A stretch of 64,000 nucleotides of DNA from Clostridia bacterium (lineage in GTDB: Bacteria; Bacillota; Clostridia; Oscillospirales; CAG-272): positions 1 to 64,000 of the forward strand of contig JAFQVV010000041.1 of the NCBI GenBank assembly GCA_017407835.1, read 5' to 3'. The notes beneath the pieces are model-generated. The model searched no databases. It worked only from the letters and a program-made list of their open reading frames with translations, and was not told where the DNA came from. The position numbers and the translations under genes were made by a program. Positions 16,558-25,591 of the stretch are shown in pieces (positions within the stretch are counted from its first letter, which is position 1; every line of letters starts with the position of its first letter).

Positions 16558-17841
16558 TTACTGATTGATATTCTTGGCCTCACGCAGGGCGCGGGCACCG
16601 ATGTCGGAGCGATGATAAGCCCCCTCGAAAGAAACGGCATCCACCGCGGCATAGGCGGCAGCAATGGCCGACTCAAGGTCGGCGCCCTTGGCAGTCACGC
16701 CCAGCACACGTCCGCCGGAGGTGACAAGCTCGCCGTCGACCAGCTTGGTACCTGCGTGGTATACCACGGCATCACCCAGCTTTGCCTCGTCCACCGTCAG
16801 AGGGCAGCCCGTGGCATACTTGCCGGGATATCCACCCGAAGCCACCACGACACAGCATGCCGCGCCGTCCTCAAACTCCACCTCAATCTCACCCAGGCGG
16901 CCCTCTTCGACGGCACGCATGATGGTGAGCAGGTCGGTTTTGAGCAGAGGAAGCACTACCTGGGTCTCGGGATCGCCGAAACGGCAGTTATACTCGATGA
17001 CCTTGGGGCCCTTGGGGGTGAGCATCAGACCGAAGTAGAGGCATCCGCGGAAGGTTCGTCCTTCCGCCTTCATGGCGCGCACGGTGGGGATCATGATCTG
17101 CTCCATGCACACCCACGCTTGAGGCGTGGTGTAACAGGGATTGGGCGCGATGGTACCCATGCCGCCCGTATTCAAGCCCTGATCGCCGTCAAGGGCACGC
17201 TTATGGTCCATCGACGAAACCATCGGAACAATGCTCTCGCCGTCGGTGAAAGCCAGGACAGACACCTCGGGGCCGGTGAGGAACTCTTCAATAACAATCT
17301 GATTGCCGCTGGCACCGAATACCTTGTCCTCCATGATGGAACGGACAGCGTCCTCTGCTTCGGCACGATTCTGCGCGATAATCACGCCCTTGCCCAGCGC
17401 AAGTCCGTCTGCCTTGATGACGATCGGATACTCAGCGGTGGCAAGATAGCCCAGCGCCTGCTCGGGTGCATCAAACACCTCGTATGCAGCGGTGGGAATG
17501 TTGTACTTCTTCATGAGGTTCTTGGAGAAAACCTTGCTTCCCTCAATGATGGCCGCCTTGGCCTCGGGGCCGAAGCAGGGGATGCCCACCTCATGCAGAC
17601 GATCAACCGCGCCCATCACCAGGGGATCGTCGGGTGCAACCACGGCAAAGTCGATCTTCTCTGCCACAGCAAACTCCACGATTTTATCAATTTCCTTTGC
17701 GCCGATGGGCACACAGGTGGCATCAGCAGCAATGCCGCCGTTGCCGGGCAGTGCGAAAATTTCGCTGACTTCGGGATTTTCTTTGAGCTTTTTGATGATG
17801 GCGTGCTCCCGACCGCCGCCACCGACTACCATCAGTTTCAT
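16558..17841 (-). CDS. purD: Phosphoribosylamine-glycine ligase (GAR synthetase, PurD)
   Basis: A 427-residue ATP-grasp ligase joining phosphoribosylamine and glycine. It starts at MKLMVVGGGGREHAI, the conserved N-terminus, with AGAAAGGAT in front. Diagnostic motifs include ADGLALGKGV, the ATP-grasp segment FLTGPEVSVLAF, HKRALDGDQGLNTGGMG and NCRFGDPETQVVLP. It lies between purL and a hairpin-rich repeat that separates it from the AICAR transformylase gene, so transcription must read through that repeat or restart. Confidence 0.97.
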   Translation of the reverse strand: MKLMVVGGGGREHAIIKKLKENPEVSEIFALPGNGGIAADATCVPIGAKEIDKIVEFAVAEKIDFAVVAPDDPLVMGAVDRLHEVGIPCFGPEAKAAIIEGSKVFSKNLMKKYNIPTAAYEVFDAPEQALGYLATAEYPIVIKADGLALGKGVIIAQNRAEAEDAVRSIMEDKVFGASGNQIVIEEFLTGPEVSVLAFTDGESIVPMVSSMDHKRALDGDQGLNTGGMGTIAPNPCYTTPQAWVCMEQIMIPTVRAMKAEGRTFRGCLYFGLMLTPKGPKVIEYNCRFGDPETQVVLPLLKTDLLTIMRAVEEGRLGEIEVEFEDGAACCVVVASGGYPGKYATGCPLTVDEAKLGDAVVYHAGTKLVDGELVTSGGRVLGVTAKGADLESAIAAAYAAVDAVSFEGAYHRSDIGARALREAKNINQ

Positions 17842-17862
17842 AGCTAATCCTTTCTGTGGAGA

Positions 17863-18030
17863 CCTTGGGGCTTTGCCCCAAACCCCACTTAAGGGACTTT
17901 TTGAAAAAAGTCCCTTAAGAATCCTCAAAAACGTTCAAATAAATTCCTGATTGAACGTTTTCGCGGGGTCCGGGGGGCCTTTTTAAAAAGGCTCCCCGGC
18001 AGGGGTGTGGGGACAGGTCCCCACGACCTT
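17863..18030. repeat. Dispersed hairpin-rich intergenic repeat, copy A
   Basis: A block inside the purine operon built of hairpins: GGGGCTTTGCCCC (17867-17879), a near-perfect 32-bp palindrome centred on TTTTTGAAAAAA (17888-17919), an AACGTT...AACGTTTTCGCGGGG segment, CCGGGGGGCC/GGCTCCCCGG around TTTTTAAAAA, and GGGGACAGGTCCCC. Its order of modules is shared with copies at 40361-40510 and 62201-62330. Confidence 0.85.
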
Positions 18031-18034
18031 GACC

Positions 18035-19216
18035 TTAATGGTGGAACAAGCGAATGCCGGTAAAGGCCATTGCGATGTCGTACTTGTTGCAGGTTTCGAT
18101 GACTTGGTCGTCACGGATAGAGCCGCCGGGCTCAGCGATGTAGCTGACGCCGCTGCGGCGGGCGCGCTCGATGTTGTCCCCGAAGGGGAAGAATGCGTCG
18201 GAGCCAAGAGCTACGCCGGTAACCTTGGAGAGCCACTCGGCCTTCTCGGCGGCGGTCAGGGGCTCGGGACGGGTGGTAAAGTAGTTCTGCCAAACATCGT
18301 CGCCCAGCACGTCCTCACACTGCTCGGAGATGTAAACATCCACGGTGTTGTCGCGATCGGGACGGCCAAGCTCGGGCTTGAAGGGCAGCGCGAGCACCTT
18401 CGGGTGCTGGCGGAGCTGCCAGATATCAGCCTTATTGCCGGCGAGACGGGTGCAATGGATACGGGACTGCTGACCCGCGCCCACACCGATGGTCTGGCCA
18501 TCCACGGCATAGCAGACGGAGTTGGACTGGGTATACTTAAGGGCGATCAGAGCGATCACCAGGTCACGCTTGGCGGAATCGGGAAGATTCTTGTTGGCGG
18601 TGACCACGTTCTGCAGCATATCGTTGTCGATCTTGAGTTCGTTGCGTCCCTGCTCGAAGGTGATGCCGAAGACCTGCTTGCGCTCGAGAGGATCGGGGGT
18701 GTAGTTCTCGTCGATCTGTACCACGTTGTAGCCACCCTTGCGCTTGGACTTGAGGACCTCAAGTGCCTCGGGGGTGTAGCCGGGGGCAATGATACCGTCG
18801 GACACCTCGCGCTTGATGATCATGGCGGTGGTCAGGTCGCAAACGTCGCTCAGGGCGATCCAGTCGCCGAAAGAAGACATACGGTCGGCACCGCGGGCGC
18901 GTGCGTATGCGCAGGCGAGGGGAGACTCGTCCAGGCCCTCGATATCGTCCACAAAGTAGATCTTCTTGAGGGTATCGGAGAGGGGCTCGCCCACAGCGGC
19001 ACCGGCGGGGCTGACGTGCTTGAAGGAGGTAGCGGCGGGAAGACCGGCGGCGGCCTTCAGCTCACGCACCAGCTGCCAGCCGTTGAGGGCATCCAGGAAG
19101 TTGATGTAACCGGGACGGCCGTTGAGGACGGTGATGGGCAGCTCGCCCTTTTCCATAAAGATGCGGGAAGGCTTTTGATTGGGGTTACAGCCGTATTTCA
19201 GTTCGAGTTCAGTCAT
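18035..19216 (-). CDS. Stand-alone AICAR formyltransferase
   Basis: A 393-residue protein matching the C-terminal AICAR transformylase half of bifunctional PurH. It begins ELKYGCNPNQKP and has the catalytic KHVSPAGAAVG motif (family K-H...HVNPAG), DWIALSDVCD and GAGQQSRIHCTRLAG. There is no N-terminal IMP cyclohydrolase domain. That step is supplied by the neighbouring PurO-type gene 21 bp upstream. It transfers the formyl group from 10-formyl-THF to AICAR. AAAGGAG is well placed before the ATG. Confidence 0.93.
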   Translation of the reverse strand: MTELELKYGCNPNQKPSRIFMEKGELPITVLNGRPGYINFLDALNGWQLVRELKAAAGLPAATSFKHVSPAGAAVGEPLSDTLKKIYFVDDIEGLDESPLACAYARARGADRMSSFGDWIALSDVCDLTTAMIIKREVSDGIIAPGYTPEALEVLKSKRKGGYNVVQIDENYTPDPLERKQVFGITFEQGRNELKIDNDMLQNVVTANKNLPDSAKRDLVIALIALKYTQSNSVCYAVDGQTIGVGAGQQSRIHCTRLAGNKADIWQLRQHPKVLALPFKPELGRPDRDNTVDVYISEQCEDVLGDDVWQNYFTTRPEPLTAAEKAEWLSKVTGVALGSDAFFPFGDNIERARRSGVSYIAEPGGSIRDDQVIETCNKYDIAMAFTGIRLFHH

Positions 19217-19237
19217 GGTTTAGCTCCTTTCCAGCCG

Positions 19238-19945
19238 TCAGACGTTCTTGTTGATGATCACGGTATCGGCCTCACCCGTGGCAAGATCCACATAGGAGAC
19301 GTACAGGGATACCTTGTTGTCCTCGTTGAGGTTTGCCCAGAGCAAATCGGCAAATGCAGCGGCATTGGGTGCATCGCAGATCACCCGGCGGGGCTCACCC
19401 GCAAAGGAAGGCAGGGGATCGAGATTTTCCTGGTAGGTATGGATGAAGTGACCGAAGCCGGCAACAGGGGCATCGTACTCGTAGAAGAAACGGTGGTTGC
19501 AGGCGGGATCACCGTCAGCCGACTTGAGAATGGACAGCTTGTAACTGCCGTCCGCGGCCAGCAGACCCGAGATGCGGGGGGTGTAGTTCGGGGGGTCGGG
19601 CTCGAAGCAGCGGGTGCGCAGACCGTCGGCGAAGGACTTCCCTGCCACCATGAAATCACGGATGGTATCGGTCTGGTCGCCGTTGGTCACGATAAGGCCG
19701 GCGTCGATCTTGCGGACAGGATGATAGATGATCAGTGAGGGATCAACCATCTTGGACTCGTCAAAGGCACGGGTACGGATGCCGTCGTCGGTGGTCTCGA
19801 AGACGCGGTTGCGGCTGTTGCCGCTGCGCCCCATGATGAAGTAGGCCACCACGCCGTATTTGTTGTCTGCCGAGCGACCCAGGATGATGCCGCGGCCGGG
19901 ATATGCATGGGCGGCAAGGATGCCGTCAATTTTCTTTGCGTTCAT
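19238..19945 (-). CDS. purO: IMP cyclohydrolase, PurO-like (archaeal-type family)
   Basis: A 235-residue protein of the IMP cyclohydrolase family first known from archaeal PurO and also seen in Clostridia. Typical stretches are AYPGRGIILGRSADN, AYFIMGRSGNSRNR, IIYHPVRKI and VTNGDQTDTI. It closes the ring of FAICAR to form IMP, the final step of the pathway. Its place next to the stand-alone AICAR formyltransferase supports the call. AAAGGAG precedes the ATG by about 7 nt. Confidence 0.9.
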   Translation of the reverse strand: MNAKKIDGILAAHAYPGRGIILGRSADNKYGVVAYFIMGRSGNSRNRVFETTDDGIRTRAFDESKMVDPSLIIYHPVRKIDAGLIVTNGDQTDTIRDFMVAGKSFADGLRTRCFEPDPPNYTPRISGLLAADGSYKLSILKSADGDPACNHRFFYEYDAPVAGFGHFIHTYQENLDPLPSFAGEPRRVICDAPNAAAFADLLWANLNEDNKVSLYVSYVDLATGEADTVIINKNV

Positions 19946-19958
19946 GTTCGTATCTCCT

Positions 19959-20570
19959 TTATTGATCTGCTATCAGCTCTGCGCTGACCAGCTCTGCCGC
20001 ACGGGGAAGCAGATACCACTCGGCTTGCTCCATGACGCGGCGCTGAAGGATTTCGGGCGTGTCGCCCGGCTCGATGTCCACGGCGCGCTGGAGGATGATC
20101 CGTCCGCCGTCGCAGATCTCGTTGACAAAATGTACCGTTGCTCCCGTCACCTTGACGCCGTATTCCAGGGCCGCCTCATGCACGCGCAAGCCATAGAAAC
20201 CCTTGCCGCAGAAGGAGGGGATGAGGGAGGGATGTACGTTGATAATGCGCTCGGGCCAGCGGGAAACGAAGTCGGCGCTGAGAATGGAGAGGAAGCCCGC
20301 CAGCACAATGATATCGATCTTGTACTCAGCAAGTGCCGCCGAGATGCCGGCCTCAAACTCGGCCAGATCGGCGCAAGCTTTACGATCGACCACCACCGAA
20401 GGAACGCCGTGCTTTGCGGCGCGCTCAAGGGCATACACCCCCGGCTTGCTGGAAACCACCAGTTCGATTTTTCCGCTGTGAATCAGCCCTGCCTCCTGCC
20501 CGTCAAGCAGTGCCTGCAGGTTGGTGCCGCCCCCCGAAACGAAGACGGCGATGCGTGCGGTCCTCAGCAT
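19959..20570 (-). CDS. purN: Phosphoribosylglycinamide formyltransferase (PurN)
   Basis: A 203-residue GAR transformylase using 10-formyl-THF. Motifs: [15 protein letters not shown] at the N-terminus, [17 protein letters not shown] (catalytic Asn and His) and [13 protein letters not shown] (catalytic Asp). The start overlaps the 3' end of purM by 7 bp, so it is translationally coupled. Confidence 0.95.
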   Translation of the reverse strand: MLRTARIAVFVSGGGTNLQALLDGQEAGLIHSGKIELVVSSKPGVYALERAAKHGVPSVVVDRKACADLAEFEAGISAALAEYKIDIIVLAGFLSILSADFVSRWPERIINVHPSLIPSFCGKGFYGLRVHEAALEYGVKVTGATVHFVNEICDGGRIILQRAVDIEPGDTPEILQRRVMEQAEWYLLPRAAELVSAELIADQ

Positions 20571-21595
20571 AACTCGATGCCGTCGCCTGCGGCTACTTCA
20601 CCGATCAGATAAGCATCCTCGCCGTTCTCGCGAAGAATGCGGATTGCCTTGTCTGCATCGGCGGCAGGAACGATGACCGACATACCGACACCCATGTTGT
20701 AGGTGTTGAACATATCCCGCTCAGGAACGTTGCCCTCACGGGCGATCATATCGAAAATGGGGAGCACGCGGACTGCCTTGCGCTCGATCTTGGCGCAGAG
20801 ACCGTCGGGAATGGCGCGCGGAATGTTCTCGTAGAAGCCGCCGCCGGTGATGTGGGAAACTGCACCGATCTTGACCTGCTCGTGGAGGGCAAGGATGGAC
20901 TTGACGTAGATCTTGGTGGGGGTCAGCAGAGCTTCACCCAGCGTCATGCCCAGATCGTTATAGTAGACATTCAAGTCACGGTTCTCCACATCAAAGACAC
21001 GGCGAACCAGCGAGAAGCCGTTGGAGTGCACACCGGTGGAGGCAAGAGCAATGACAGCGTCACCGGGCTTAACAGTGTTGTGATCGATGATCTTCGCGCG
21101 GTCAACCACGCCCACCGAGAAACCGGCCAGGTCGTACTCATCCTCAGGCATAAGTCCAGGGTGCTCGGCAGTCTCGCCGCCAATCAGCGCACAGCCTGCT
21201 TGGATGCAGCCCTCGGCAACACCCGACACAATGGCAGCAACCTTCTCAGGGAAGTTCTTGCCGATGGCGATGTAGTCAAGGAAGAAGAGGGGCTTTGCGC
21301 CGCAGCAGATGATGTCGTTGACACACATGGCAACGCAGTCGATGCCCACGGTGTCGTGCTTGTCCATGAGGAAGGCGAGCTTGATCTTGGTACCGACGCC
21401 GTCGGTACCGCTGACAAGCACCGGGCGCTGAATGCCGGTCATGTCAAGCTCGAACAGACCACCGAAGCCGCCGATATCCGAGACACAGCCTGCCGTCATG
21501 GTGGCGGCAACGTGCTTCTTCATCAGCTCAACCGCGCGGTAGCCCGCAGTAATGTCAACGCCTGCGGCTTTGTAGCTTTCACTGAAACTTTTCAT
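20564..21595 (-). CDS. purM: Phosphoribosylformylglycinamidine cyclo-ligase (AIR synthetase, PurM)
   Basis: A 343-residue PurM that cyclises FGAM to AIR. It has [14 protein letters not shown] (about 60-75), [14 protein letters not shown] (about 135-150) and [25 protein letters not shown] precedes the ATG. The gene order purE-purM-purN is compact, with the purN overlap noted above. Confidence 0.97.
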   Translation of the reverse strand: MKSFSESYKAAGVDITAGYRAVELMKKHVAATMTAGCVSDIGGFGGLFELDMTGIQRPVLVSGTDGVGTKIKLAFLMDKHDTVGIDCVAMCVNDIICCGAKPLFFLDYIAIGKNFPEKVAAIVSGVAEGCIQAGCALIGGETAEHPGLMPEDEYDLAGFSVGVVDRAKIIDHNTVKPGDAVIALASTGVHSNGFSLVRRVFDVENRDLNVYYNDLGMTLGEALLTPTKIYVKSILALHEQVKIGAVSHITGGGFYENIPRAIPDGLCAKIERKAVRVLPIFDMIAREGNVPERDMFNTYNMGVGMSVIVPAADADKAIRILRENGEDAYLIGEVAAGDGIELC

Positions 21596-21631
21596 TTTTG
21601 TCTATTCCTTTCGGTTCAATCGTTTTTGAGG

Positions 21632-22129
21632 TCAATTCGCTGCCAGCTTTTCCTGCAGAGCTGCGTCCTTACGGATCACAGCCTCGGCCATGGCCGCACG
21701 GGATGCGGCAAGCTTGTCGGCAAGTGCAGCATCCTCAACGGCGAGGATCTGAATCGCCAACAGAGCGGCGTTTGCCGAGCCGTCGATGGCGACGGTGGCA
21801 ACCGGCATACCCGAGGGCATCTGCACGGTGGCAAGGAGGGCGTCAAGCCCATCCAAGGTGGAGGATTTGATCGGAATACCGATCACGGGGAGAGTGGTAT
21901 TTGCGGCAAGCGCGCCGGCAAGATGTGCCGCTTTTCCGGCGGCGGCGATAATTGCGCCAAAACCCGCATCGCGCGCACCCATGGCAAAATTGCGTGCCGC
22001 CTCGGGCGTGCGGTGCGCCGAATAAACGTGAGCCTCAAAAGGAACGCCGTATTCGCGCAGAGTCTTGATCGCGCTCTCCACGACAGGAAGGTCGCTGTCG
22101 CTGCCCATGACAATTGCTACTTTTTTCAT
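21632..22129 (-). CDS. purE: N5-carboxyaminoimidazole ribonucleotide mutase (PurE)
   Basis: A 165-residue PurE. The start at MKKVAIVMGSDSDLP is the family N-terminus, with GAAAGGTTG upstream. The active-site motif SAHRTPEA (about 40-48) and LAANTTLPVIGIPI are clear. It follows purF closely. No purK is present in this window. Whether this is a class I (purK-dependent) or class II enzyme cannot be told by eye. Confidence 0.95.
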   Translation of the reverse strand: MKKVAIVMGSDSDLPVVESAIKTLREYGVPFEAHVYSAHRTPEAARNFAMGARDAGFGAIIAAAGKAAHLAGALAANTTLPVIGIPIKSSTLDGLDALLATVQMPSGMPVATVAIDGSANAALLAIQILAVEDAALADKLAASRAAMAEAVIRKDAALQEKLAAN

Positions 22130-22178
22130 TGGTATCAACCTTTCTCGGTATATTTTTCGCTGCACGGCAGCGGAGAGG

Positions 22179-23624
22179 TCAGGATTTTTTTGCCTCGCTC
22201 TTTTTGGTGAGATAGCGAGACTTTTCTTTGCATACGGGGACGGAGGTAGGATATTTCCCGTCAAAGCAGGCGGTACAGAAACCCCGCTTACATCCGGGGA
22301 CAAAGCGCTGAATGCTCTCAGGACTGAGATAGCCGAGAGTATCAACACCGATCATCTCGGCAATTTCCTCAACGGTATGTCCGTGGGCGATCAGCTTGTC
22401 GGGCGAATTGACATCGGTACCGTAATAGCAGGGATAGAGGTAGGGTGCCGATGCGACGCGCATATGCACCTCTTTTGCCCCCGCTTCGCGCAGAATGCGG
22501 ATCGTATGCGCGCAGGTGGTTCCTCTGACAATGGAGTCGTCCACCAATACCACGCGCTTGTCCTTGACGGTGGAGGATATAGCATTGAGCTTGATGCGAA
22601 CCTTATTCTCTCGGTCTGTCTGCGTCGGCTGAATAAAGGTACGTCCGATGTATTTGTTCTTGATGAAGCCGATGCCGTAGGGGATCCCCGACTGGCGGGC
22701 ATAACCGAGGGCGGCATCAAGGCCGGAATCGGGCGCGCCGATGACCACATCAGCCTGAACGGGATGCTCCAGGGCAAGATATGCCCCCGCGCGCAGACGT
22801 GCCTCATGGACAGAGGAGCCGTCGATCACCGAGTCGGGGCGGGCGAAGTAAACATACTCAAACACGCAAAGGCTGGAGGGCTTCTGTCCGCAATGTGTCG
22901 TGATGGAGCGGAGACCATCTTGATCAATAACGATGATCTCACCCGGCTCGACATCCCGCAGGAAGGTGGCACCGATGCTGTCCAGTGCACAGGATTCGGA
23001 AGCAAGCACAAATCCGTCGCCCAGGGTACCGATGCAGAGGGGACGAAAACCGTGAGGATCACGGGCACCGATGAGCTTGGAGGGCGACATGATCACCAGC
23101 GAATAGGCGCCGTCCAGCACCTCCATGGCACCGCTGACCGCCATCTCAATGGAGGGGGCTGTCAAACGACAGCGGGTGATCTCATACATAATGACTTCGG
23201 TATCGCTGGTGGAATGGAAGATTGCCCCCTCCATCTCCAGCTTCTCGCGAAGCTCTGACGCATTGGTGATGGCACCGTTGTGCGCCACGGAAAGTCCGCC
23301 TTTGACATGGTTGGCTACCAGGGGCTGGGCCTCGGCGCGGGTGAAGGCACCGGAACCGTAGAGAACATGTCCCATGGCGATATTCCCCTTACCCAGCTTG
23401 CGCATCACCGATTCGGTAAATACATCATTGACCAGTCCAAGGTCCTTATGAGCGGTCATCACGCCGTCGTCGTTGACTACGATACCGCAGCTGGCCTGTC
23501 CGCGGTGCTGAAGTGCGTAGAGCGCATAATAAGTAGCCGACGCAACATCAACCTCATACTTTCCTTCCGGCATATAGATCCCGAAGAGACCGCACGCCTC
23601 GTGAATTTTGTCATTTTCCATCAT
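22179..23624 (-). CDS. purF: Amidophosphoribosyltransferase (PurF)
   Basis: A 481-residue enzyme catalysing the committed step of purine synthesis. The 10-residue propeptide leads to the nucleophile Cys11 (HEACGLFGIY), as in Bacillus PurF. The PRPP-binding motif is VVLVDDSIVRGTT (about 357-369). C-terminal cysteines (CKRGFCTACF), together with the earlier Cys in SSLCVF, fit a structural [4Fe-4S] cluster. It is the first gene of the pur operon, behind a guanine riboswitch. Confidence 0.97.
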   Translation of the reverse strand: MMENDKIHEACGLFGIYMPEGKYEVDVASATYYALYALQHRGQASCGIVVNDDGVMTAHKDLGLVNDVFTESVMRKLGKGNIAMGHVLYGSGAFTRAEAQPLVANHVKGGLSVAHNGAITNASELREKLEMEGAIFHSTSDTEVIMYEITRCRLTAPSIEMAVSGAMEVLDGAYSLVIMSPSKLIGARDPHGFRPLCIGTLGDGFVLASESCALDSIGATFLRDVEPGEIIVIDQDGLRSITTHCGQKPSSLCVFEYVYFARPDSVIDGSSVHEARLRAGAYLALEHPVQADVVIGAPDSGLDAALGYARQSGIPYGIGFIKNKYIGRTFIQPTQTDRENKVRIKLNAISSTVKDKRVVLVDDSIVRGTTCAHTIRILREAGAKEVHMRVASAPYLYPCYYGTDVNSPDKLIAHGHTVEEIAEMIGVDTLGYLSPESIQRFVPGCKRGFCTACFDGKYPTSVPVCKEKSRYLTKKSEAKKS

Positions 23625-23667
23625 TGCAATTTCACTCCCATATATTCAAGATCAAATCAAGCCAAAA

Positions 23668-23735
23668 AACGAAAAACCCGTCAAAATCGTACAGCTGTCC
23701 TTTAGAAATACAGCCTGATCCTGACGGTAGCGGAA
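23668..23735 (-). promoter_or_regulatory. Possible second attenuator hairpin before purF
   Basis: Leftward, CCGTCA and TGACGG close a long hairpin containing CAGGCTGT/ACAGCTG, followed by GGGTTTTTCG. It lies about 45 bp before purF. It could be a second terminator or attenuator; the pairing is imperfect. Confidence 0.35.
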
Positions 23736-23818
23736 CGCGCAGATATAGAGCGAGAGGGCGGACACTTCAACGGAGACATAAACAAGTACAGGTCGTTTCC
23801 CTTCATCTTCATCTGCCA
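23702..23818 (-). other. Purine leader region with a possible 36-codon leader ORF
   Basis: Between the riboswitch terminator and the second hairpin a frame beginning MKMKGNDLYLF (ATG at about 23812) runs to a TAA inside the second hairpin. GAAGGGAA lies about 10 nt upstream. No family is recognised, and the composition (Arg/Ser-rich end) does not look like a conserved protein. It may be chance or a leader peptide. Confidence 0.2.
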
Positions 23819-23850
23819 AATTCCCTTCTCTTTGATGAAACAAATAAAAA

Positions 23851-23876
23851 TGCGCATCATGCTGAGCCGATGCGCA
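23851..23876 (-). terminator. Riboswitch-controlled intrinsic terminator of the pur operon
   Basis: Perfect 8-bp stem TGCGCATC/GATGCGCA on the minus strand with TTTTTATTT after it, about 40 nt downstream of the guanine aptamer. With ligand bound this would end transcription before purF (OFF switch). Confidence 0.8.
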
Positions 23877-23918
23877 AAAAGCAAGCAAGCGCTCCGACCA
23901 AAAGACCGCAACGCTGCA

Positions 23919-23992
23919 TTGCCCATAGCGCAGGCAATTTACGGTTGCCGCATAGAAACGCTCACACCGTATCTGCGAGCTTATATGGTCAA
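23919..23992 (-). promoter_or_regulatory. Guanine (purine) riboswitch aptamer
   Basis: Read leftward, all class hallmarks are present. J1/2 is CCATATAA. P2 is GCTCGCA/TGTGAGC with loop GATACGG. J2/3 is GTTTCTA. P3 is GCGGCAA/TTGCCTGC with loop CCGTAAA. J3/1 is GCTATGGG. The base before UAUGG, which pairs with the ligand, is C, so guanine or hypoxanthine is expected. P1 closes with one mismatch. A promoter precedes it and a terminator follows. Confidence 0.93.
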
Positions 23993-24003
23993 TCTTCTTT
24001 TAT

Positions 24004-24032
24004 AGTTTACCACATTTGGTGCTGTATTGCAA
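24004..24032 (-). promoter_or_regulatory. Promoter of the purine operon
   Basis: Leftward TTGCAA (complement 24027-24032), 17-bp spacer, TAAACT (complement 24004-24009), ending about 12 bp before the riboswitch P1 stem. Confidence 0.7.
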
Positions 24033-24109
24033 GTCTTTTGATAAAAAATTGTTCTTTCCCATAAATTCTGTCAATATCGAACCAAATCCTTGTGCCAAAA
24101 ACGACAAAA

Positions 24110-24137
24110 TGTGCGCCGCAATGATCTGCGGCGCACA
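24110..24137 (-). terminator. Terminator of the dcw cluster after ftsZ
   Basis: A perfect 11-bp stem TGTGCGCCGCA/TGCGGCGCACA with a 6-nt loop, then TTTTGTCG leftward. It lies 13 bp after the ftsZ stop and separates dcw from the pur promoter. Confidence 0.8.
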
Positions 24138-24149
24138 CATATTTTTCTG

Positions 24150-25439
24150 TTATCTTCTCATACCGCGAGCATCACGGCGCTGCGGCTTCTTGAGAATGCT
24201 CATGATATCATCGAAATCGTTGTCGGAAATAATCGAATCTCCATTGGAAGGCGAAACGGTATAGGTATCCTCAATGAGATCATCCATTTCTTCAACGGGC
24301 TGAGCGACAGGCTGCTGAGCAGGTGCTGCGGCCTGCTGCAGAGGCAGCTCACGGCGAGGAATACGCTGTTCGCCGACAGGCTGCTGATAAGCGGGGGCGG
24401 ACTGTGCCTCGGCCTGTTTCTTCGGCTCAGACTGCTTACCGTTCGCACCGCGGGCCGCTCTTACCGAGGAAACCTCGGTCTTATCCTTTTTGAATCCGGT
24501 TGCAATCAGCGTTACCTTGAGGGTATCCTCAAGCTCGGGATCAAAGGCAGCACCCCAGATCACCGTTGCATCGGGATGTGCTTCCTGCGTGATCAGGCTG
24601 GAGCAAAGCTCGACATCCTCCAACCCAATGTCAGGGGAAGCGGTGATGCTCACCAGAATACCGTCTGCGCCCTCGATAGAAGTCTCAAGCAGCGGGCTGG
24701 AAATGGCTTCACGGGCTGCTTGTTCTGCCTTATCCTTACCTTCGCCTTTACCCACACCCATGTGTGCAAAGCCGGAGTCCTTCATGATTGCGGTAACATC
24801 AGCGAAGTCCAGGTTAACAAAGCCGGAAATATTGATCAGCTCAGAAATGCTCTGCACACCGCGGCGCAGAACATCATCAGCGCACTCAAAAGCGTTGGCC
24901 AGCGTAATGCGGTTATCAGATACCAGCTTCAAACGCTCGTTGGGGATGATCACCAACGAATCCACATAATTTTCAAGATCGGTAATCCCCGCCTCAGCCT
25001 GCTCCATACGACGCTTGCCTTCAAATGCAAACGGCTTGGTTACGATGGCGACGGTGAGAATACCCATTTCCTTTGCCACACGGGCAACGATAGGTGCGGC
25101 ACCCGTTCCGGTTCCGCCGCCCATACCCGAGGTAATGAACACCATGTCGGTTCCGGCAAGGGCAGCCTTGATATCCTCAAGGTTCTCCTCAGCCGCACGG
25201 GCACCGATCTCGGGATTGGCACCTGCGCCATGTCCTTTTGTAATTTTTTCGCCAATAACAATTTGATTGGGGGCACTGGAAGCACGCAGTGCCTGACCAT
25301 CGGTATTGATGGCGATAAATTCAACACCGCGGATGTTGGTTTCGATCATGCGGTTGACTGCGTTGTTGCCGCCGCCGCCCACACCTACTACTTTAATGCT
25401 TACGCCGCTGTCACAGCTGTCGTCGTGTTCAAACGTCAT
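24150..25439 (-). CDS. ftsZ: Cell division GTPase FtsZ
   Basis: A 429-residue tubulin homologue forming the Z ring. The N-terminal [15 protein letters not shown], the tubulin signature [10 protein letters not shown] (about 106-115) and NLDFADV are standard. After the core comes a long Gln/Pro/Ala-rich linker (about 330-400) and a basic C-terminal tail ([13 protein letters not shown]). GGGAGGA lies 8 nt before the ATG at 25439. It is the last gene of the dcw cluster. ftsA does not precede it. Confidence 0.97.
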   Translation of the reverse strand: MTFEHDDSCDSGVSIKVVGVGGGGNNAVNRMIETNIRGVEFIAINTDGQALRASSAPNQIVIGEKITKGHGAGANPEIGARAAEENLEDIKAALAGTDMVFITSGMGGGTGTGAAPIVARVAKEMGILTVAIVTKPFAFEGKRRMEQAEAGITDLENYVDSLVIIPNERLKLVSDNRITLANAFECADDVLRRGVQSISELINISGFVNLDFADVTAIMKDSGFAHMGVGKGEGKDKAEQAAREAISSPLLETSIEGADGILVSITASPDIGLEDVELCSSLITQEAHPDATVIWGAAFDPELEDTLKVTLIATGFKKDKTEVSSVRAARGANGKQSEPKKQAEAQSAPAYQQPVGEQRIPRRELPLQQAAAPAQQPVAQPVEEMDDLIEDTYTVSPSNGDSIISDNDFDDIMSILKKPQRRDARGMRR

Positions 25440-25591
25440 GTGAATATCCTCCCGATTTATATAGTCTGCTTTTTTTATCATTATCCTTTTCCATGGGGGT
25501 TGACAATATACCTAAATAATATAATATACGAAATTGCGCGATTTTGCAATACCTTTTACAAAATTTTATGCAAAATTTCCTCAACTTTTTT

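Noticed and set aside
23652..23888. 78-codon minus-strand frame in the purF leader
   Set aside because: It runs through the riboswitch terminator and the second hairpin, lacks a ribosome site and matches no family.
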